Assembly (NCBI GenBank): GCA_016201185.1
Contig: JACQDG010000268.1
Coordinates: 1-7,077, forward strand
From: Acidobacteriota bacterium
GTDB taxonomy: Bacteria; Acidobacteriota; Terriglobia; Bryobacterales; JACQDG01
DNA: 7,077 nt
Reading direction: 5' to 3'
Shown: positions 5,708 to 7,077 of the stretch, in pieces
Layout: every line of letters begins with the position of its first letter
How positions within the stretch are numbered: the stretch's first letter is position 1
The notes under the pieces: model-generated
Seen by the model: only the letters and a program-made list of their open reading frames with translations
Told to the model about the DNA's origin: nothing
The model's database searches: none
Program-made: the position numbers and the translations under genes

Positions 5708-5736
5708 ATTCTACTGATCCGGAGAAACCGAGTCAA
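5708..5736 (-). promoter_or_regulatory. Sigma70-like promoter of the pqqABCDE operon
   Basis: On the minus strand a -35 box TTGACT (5736-5731, 5/6 match) is followed after exactly 17 bp by a -10 box TAGAAT (5713-5708, 5/6 match). Transcription would start near 5701, giving a leader of about 34 nt with the pqqA Shine-Dalgarno in it. The near-consensus boxes predict strong basal transcription. The promoter lies entirely in the 97-bp gap between the DUF58 gene and pqqA, so the pqq operon can be expressed independently of the upstream genes. Confidence 0.7.
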
Positions 5737-5742
5737 GAGGAG

Positions 5743-5758
5743 CCATTTTGTCCCATTT
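5743..5758. repeat. Two CCATTT direct repeats, 10 bp apart, upstream of the pqq -35 box
   Basis: CCATTT occurs at 5743-5748 and again at 5753-5758 (AAATGG on the minus strand), one helical turn apart. The nearer copy begins 6 bp upstream of the -35 box. This geometry suits an activator binding as a direct-repeat dimer, but the units are only six bases and may be coincidental. Confidence 0.3.
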
Positions 5759-5764
5759 GACCCT

Positions 5765-6958
5765 TTACAGGTCTGCCAAACGGTAGCAGTGGTAACTCGC
5801 TTCAGGCAGCGAAGACGGAAGCCCCGCCGCCAAGGCGGTGAAGATTACCTGGAACAAGCCGCCCGGCTCTACTTGCACCGGTTGCCCGCCTGGTATGGCC
5901 TCCACCAGGGCGAGAAACTTTAGAATGTCATAGACATTCTCCAGCCACTCGGGCTCCCGGCCGCCCCGGGGCCCTTCCGGCGGCTCGCCATGAAATCGCG
6001 TTCCGGCGCCCATGGTATGCAATTTCCACACCAGGGAGGCGCACAGCTCTACGGCCCTCTCGAAGCGCGGCGGCCATTCCGACCCGTGAGGGATCGAGCG
6101 GTCAAACACAATCTCAATCCGCCGGTCCTCCTCCAGGGTGAACTCCCGCACTTTCAGGTCGCCGGTGTGGGCCGTGGCCTTCCAGTGGATCACCCGCGAG
6201 CTGTCGCCGGTCTGATAAGGACGGATACGGTAGAGGTCCTGCCCCAGCCCCGCCAGCAGCCTTTCCCACTGGCCGGCCAGCCGCGGCAGGCTTTCTTGCA
6301 GGGCAGCCTTGGGAACCACGGAGGGATACACCAGAATCTCGCGCGGCAGCCGCAGCCGGGCGCTCTTCATCAGGAAGCCGAAAGGGAATCCGCTGCGCAG
6401 CCAGAAGGCATCCTGCCGATAAATGCCCCGCCGGGGAAACTGCAGACTCAAAACGGCGGAGCCCGTTTTCCCGCCGGCGATCATGGGAAAGTAGATCTCG
6501 GGCGGCCCGCCGTGACCCTCGGGGCCTTCGCTTCCCGGCAGATCGGCTCGGAGCCAGATGGAGAATGACGGCATCCAGGACTTCAGGTGCCGCAGCAGAA
6601 GGCGGACCGGAACTTCCTGCCAAACCAGCAGCGCCGCCAGCATGGCGGCCAGAATCAGGAACAGCAGGTTGTTGGCCGAGGCCAGCGCCGCAACAGACAC
6701 CGCCAGAATGGCGAGAATAAAAAGCACGCCCTGGCGGCTGAACCGGTAGGCCAGGTCCGGGCGGGAAAACTGCGGCCAGACTCGTAGCACTACATACAAC
6801 CCCAGGGCCAGGGCCAGCACCGAAGCCAGCAAACTGCCGCCCCAAGCCCCGCGGTTTGCAAAGCGCTGCGCCACCCAGGCGAACCCGATCGTCACGACCA
6901 CCAGCCCCGCCAGGGCCAGGCGCTCTCCTCTTCCCCCGCCTTTGGCGTTTGCCGGCAC
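5765..6958 (-). CDS. DUF58 domain-containing membrane protein
   Basis: This 397-residue protein belongs to the DUF58 (YeaD-like) family, whose molecular role is poorly defined; members usually accompany MoxR ATPases and transglutaminase-like membrane proteins. Four hydrophobic segments are visible, near residues 14-30, 41-60, 77-93 and 96-113. A beta-rich middle follows, and then the DUF58 signature at 242-272, LYRIRPYQTGDSSRVIHWKA followed by TGDLKVREF. A von Willebrand A-like C-terminal part begins around IEIVFDRS (281-288). The start is GTG at 6958, in the same frame as the upstream stop (TGA at 6970-6968) and only four codons after it. No strong Shine-Dalgarno is seen, so coupling to the upstream gene is plausible. 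A GTG at codon 20 is an alternative but would destroy the first membrane segment. No MoxR gene is adjacent. A functional link to PQQ is not indicated. Confidence 0.88.
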   Translation of the reverse strand: MPANAKGGGRGERLALAGLVVVTIGFAWVAQRFANRGAWGGSLLASVLALALGLYVVLRVWPQFSRPDLAYRFSRQGVLFILAILAVSVAALASANNLLFLILAAMLAALLVWQEVPVRLLLRHLKSWMPSFSIWLRADLPGSEGPEGHGGPPEIYFPMIAGGKTGSAVLSLQFPRRGIYRQDAFWLRSGFPFGFLMKSARLRLPREILVYPSVVPKAALQESLPRLAGQWERLLAGLGQDLYRIRPYQTGDSSRVIHWKATAHTGDLKVREFTLEEDRRIEIVFDRSIPHGSEWPPRFERAVELCASLVWKLHTMGAGTRFHGEPPEGPRGGREPEWLENVYDILKFLALVEAIPGGQPVQVEPGGLFQVIFTALAAGLPSSLPEASYHCYRLADL

Positions 6959-6967
6959 GCGAAATCT

Positions 6968-7077
6968 TCAGGGCGACGCCCGCGGCACCAGAGCCGGCGC
7001 CAGATATGCGTAGCCCAGTGCGATCAGGCCGATGGCGCTCGCCAGGATGATGCTGTGACGCAGGGTGAAGCGGAACA
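6968..7077 (-). CDS. Probable L-lactate permease (LctP/LldP family), C-terminal 35 codons only
   Basis: This is the tail of a gene entering from the right edge, ending at TGA 6970-6968. The visible protein begins FRFTLRHSIILASAIGLIAL and then runs GYAYLAPALVPRASP. One hydrophobic helix and the F-R-F-T-x2-H-S-x-I pattern match the C-terminus of LldP/LctP lactate and glycolate permeases, as I recall it. Those are proton-coupled inner-membrane carriers with about 12 or more helices. Only the last helix is in the window, so the family call is tentative. The gene lies 9 bp upstream of the DUF58 gene on the same strand, which suggests a shared transcript. If it is correct, uptake of a short hydroxy-acid would be encoded beside the cofactor operon. 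Confidence 0.6.
   Translation of the reverse strand, partial: FRFTLRHSIILASAIGLIALGYAYLAPALVPRASP

Noticed and set aside
6114..6845. 243-codon minus-strand frame overlapping the DUF58 gene
   Set aside because: It is an alternate frame of the DUF58 gene. The DUF58 signature and membrane segments are in the other frame.
1..7077. tRNA, rRNA, CRISPR array, riboswitch, insertion sequence or attachment site
   Set aside because: I saw no cloverleaf or rRNA-like segments, no regularly spaced repeats and no transposase. The leaders of 34-115 nt are too short or lack structure typical of a riboswitch.

Overview
The window is a high-GC bacterial chromosomal segment built around a complete pyrroloquinoline quinone (PQQ) biosynthesis operon, pqqABCDE, on the minus strand. 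The tight 1-4 nt gene overlaps, a TonB-dependent outer-membrane receptor and a strong sigma70-like promoter point to a Gram-negative organism. Protein style and gene company would suit an Acidobacteriota or proteobacterial lineage. The phylum is an inference, because no rRNA or other marker is present.

Layout, left to right: (1) 1-844, minus: N-terminal 281 residues of a TonB-dependent receptor, cut by the window edge. (2) 845-959: divergent intergenic region with weak promoter-like elements and a 13-bp inverted repeat. (3) 960-1718 and 1715-2512, plus: an ABC-2 type transporter (ATPase with a GTG start, then the permease, overlapping at ATGA). (4) 2513-2526: a 14-bp convergent gap. (5) 2527-5667, minus: pqqE, pqqD, pqqC, pqqB and pqqA, transcribed from right to left in the order A-B-C-D-E. 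pqqA is only 25 codons long and carries the Glu-x3-Tyr crosslink motif. (6) 5668-5764: pqqA promoter and leader, with TTGACT-17-TAGAAT boxes. (7) 5765-6958, minus: a DUF58 membrane protein with a GTG start. (8) 6968-7077, minus: the last 35 codons of a probable L-lactate permease (LctP/LldP family). No gene-free stretch exceeds 300 bases. I saw no tRNA, rRNA, CRISPR array or insertion sequence.

How the parts fit: PqqA is the peptide substrate. PqqD presents it to the radical-SAM enzyme PqqE, which joins Glu16 to Tyr20. After proteolysis by a protease not encoded here, PqqB hydroxylates the tyrosine-derived ring and PqqC performs the final ring closure and oxidation. PQQ serves periplasmic quinoprotein dehydrogenases, none of which is in the window. 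ABC-2 transporters of this general type are known beside PQQ-dependent alcohol dehydrogenase systems (PedC family) and in lanthanide uptake (LutE/LutF). The receptor and transporter may therefore handle PQQ, a lanthanide or an alcohol-related compound. That link rests on context only.

The points most worth a second look are two apparent active-site substitutions, PqqB Gln93 in place of the His of the Asp-His pair and PqqC Ile158 in place of Klebsiella His154, and a perfect 12-bp palindrome over the pqqB start codon, which has no nearby Shine-Dalgarno sequence.
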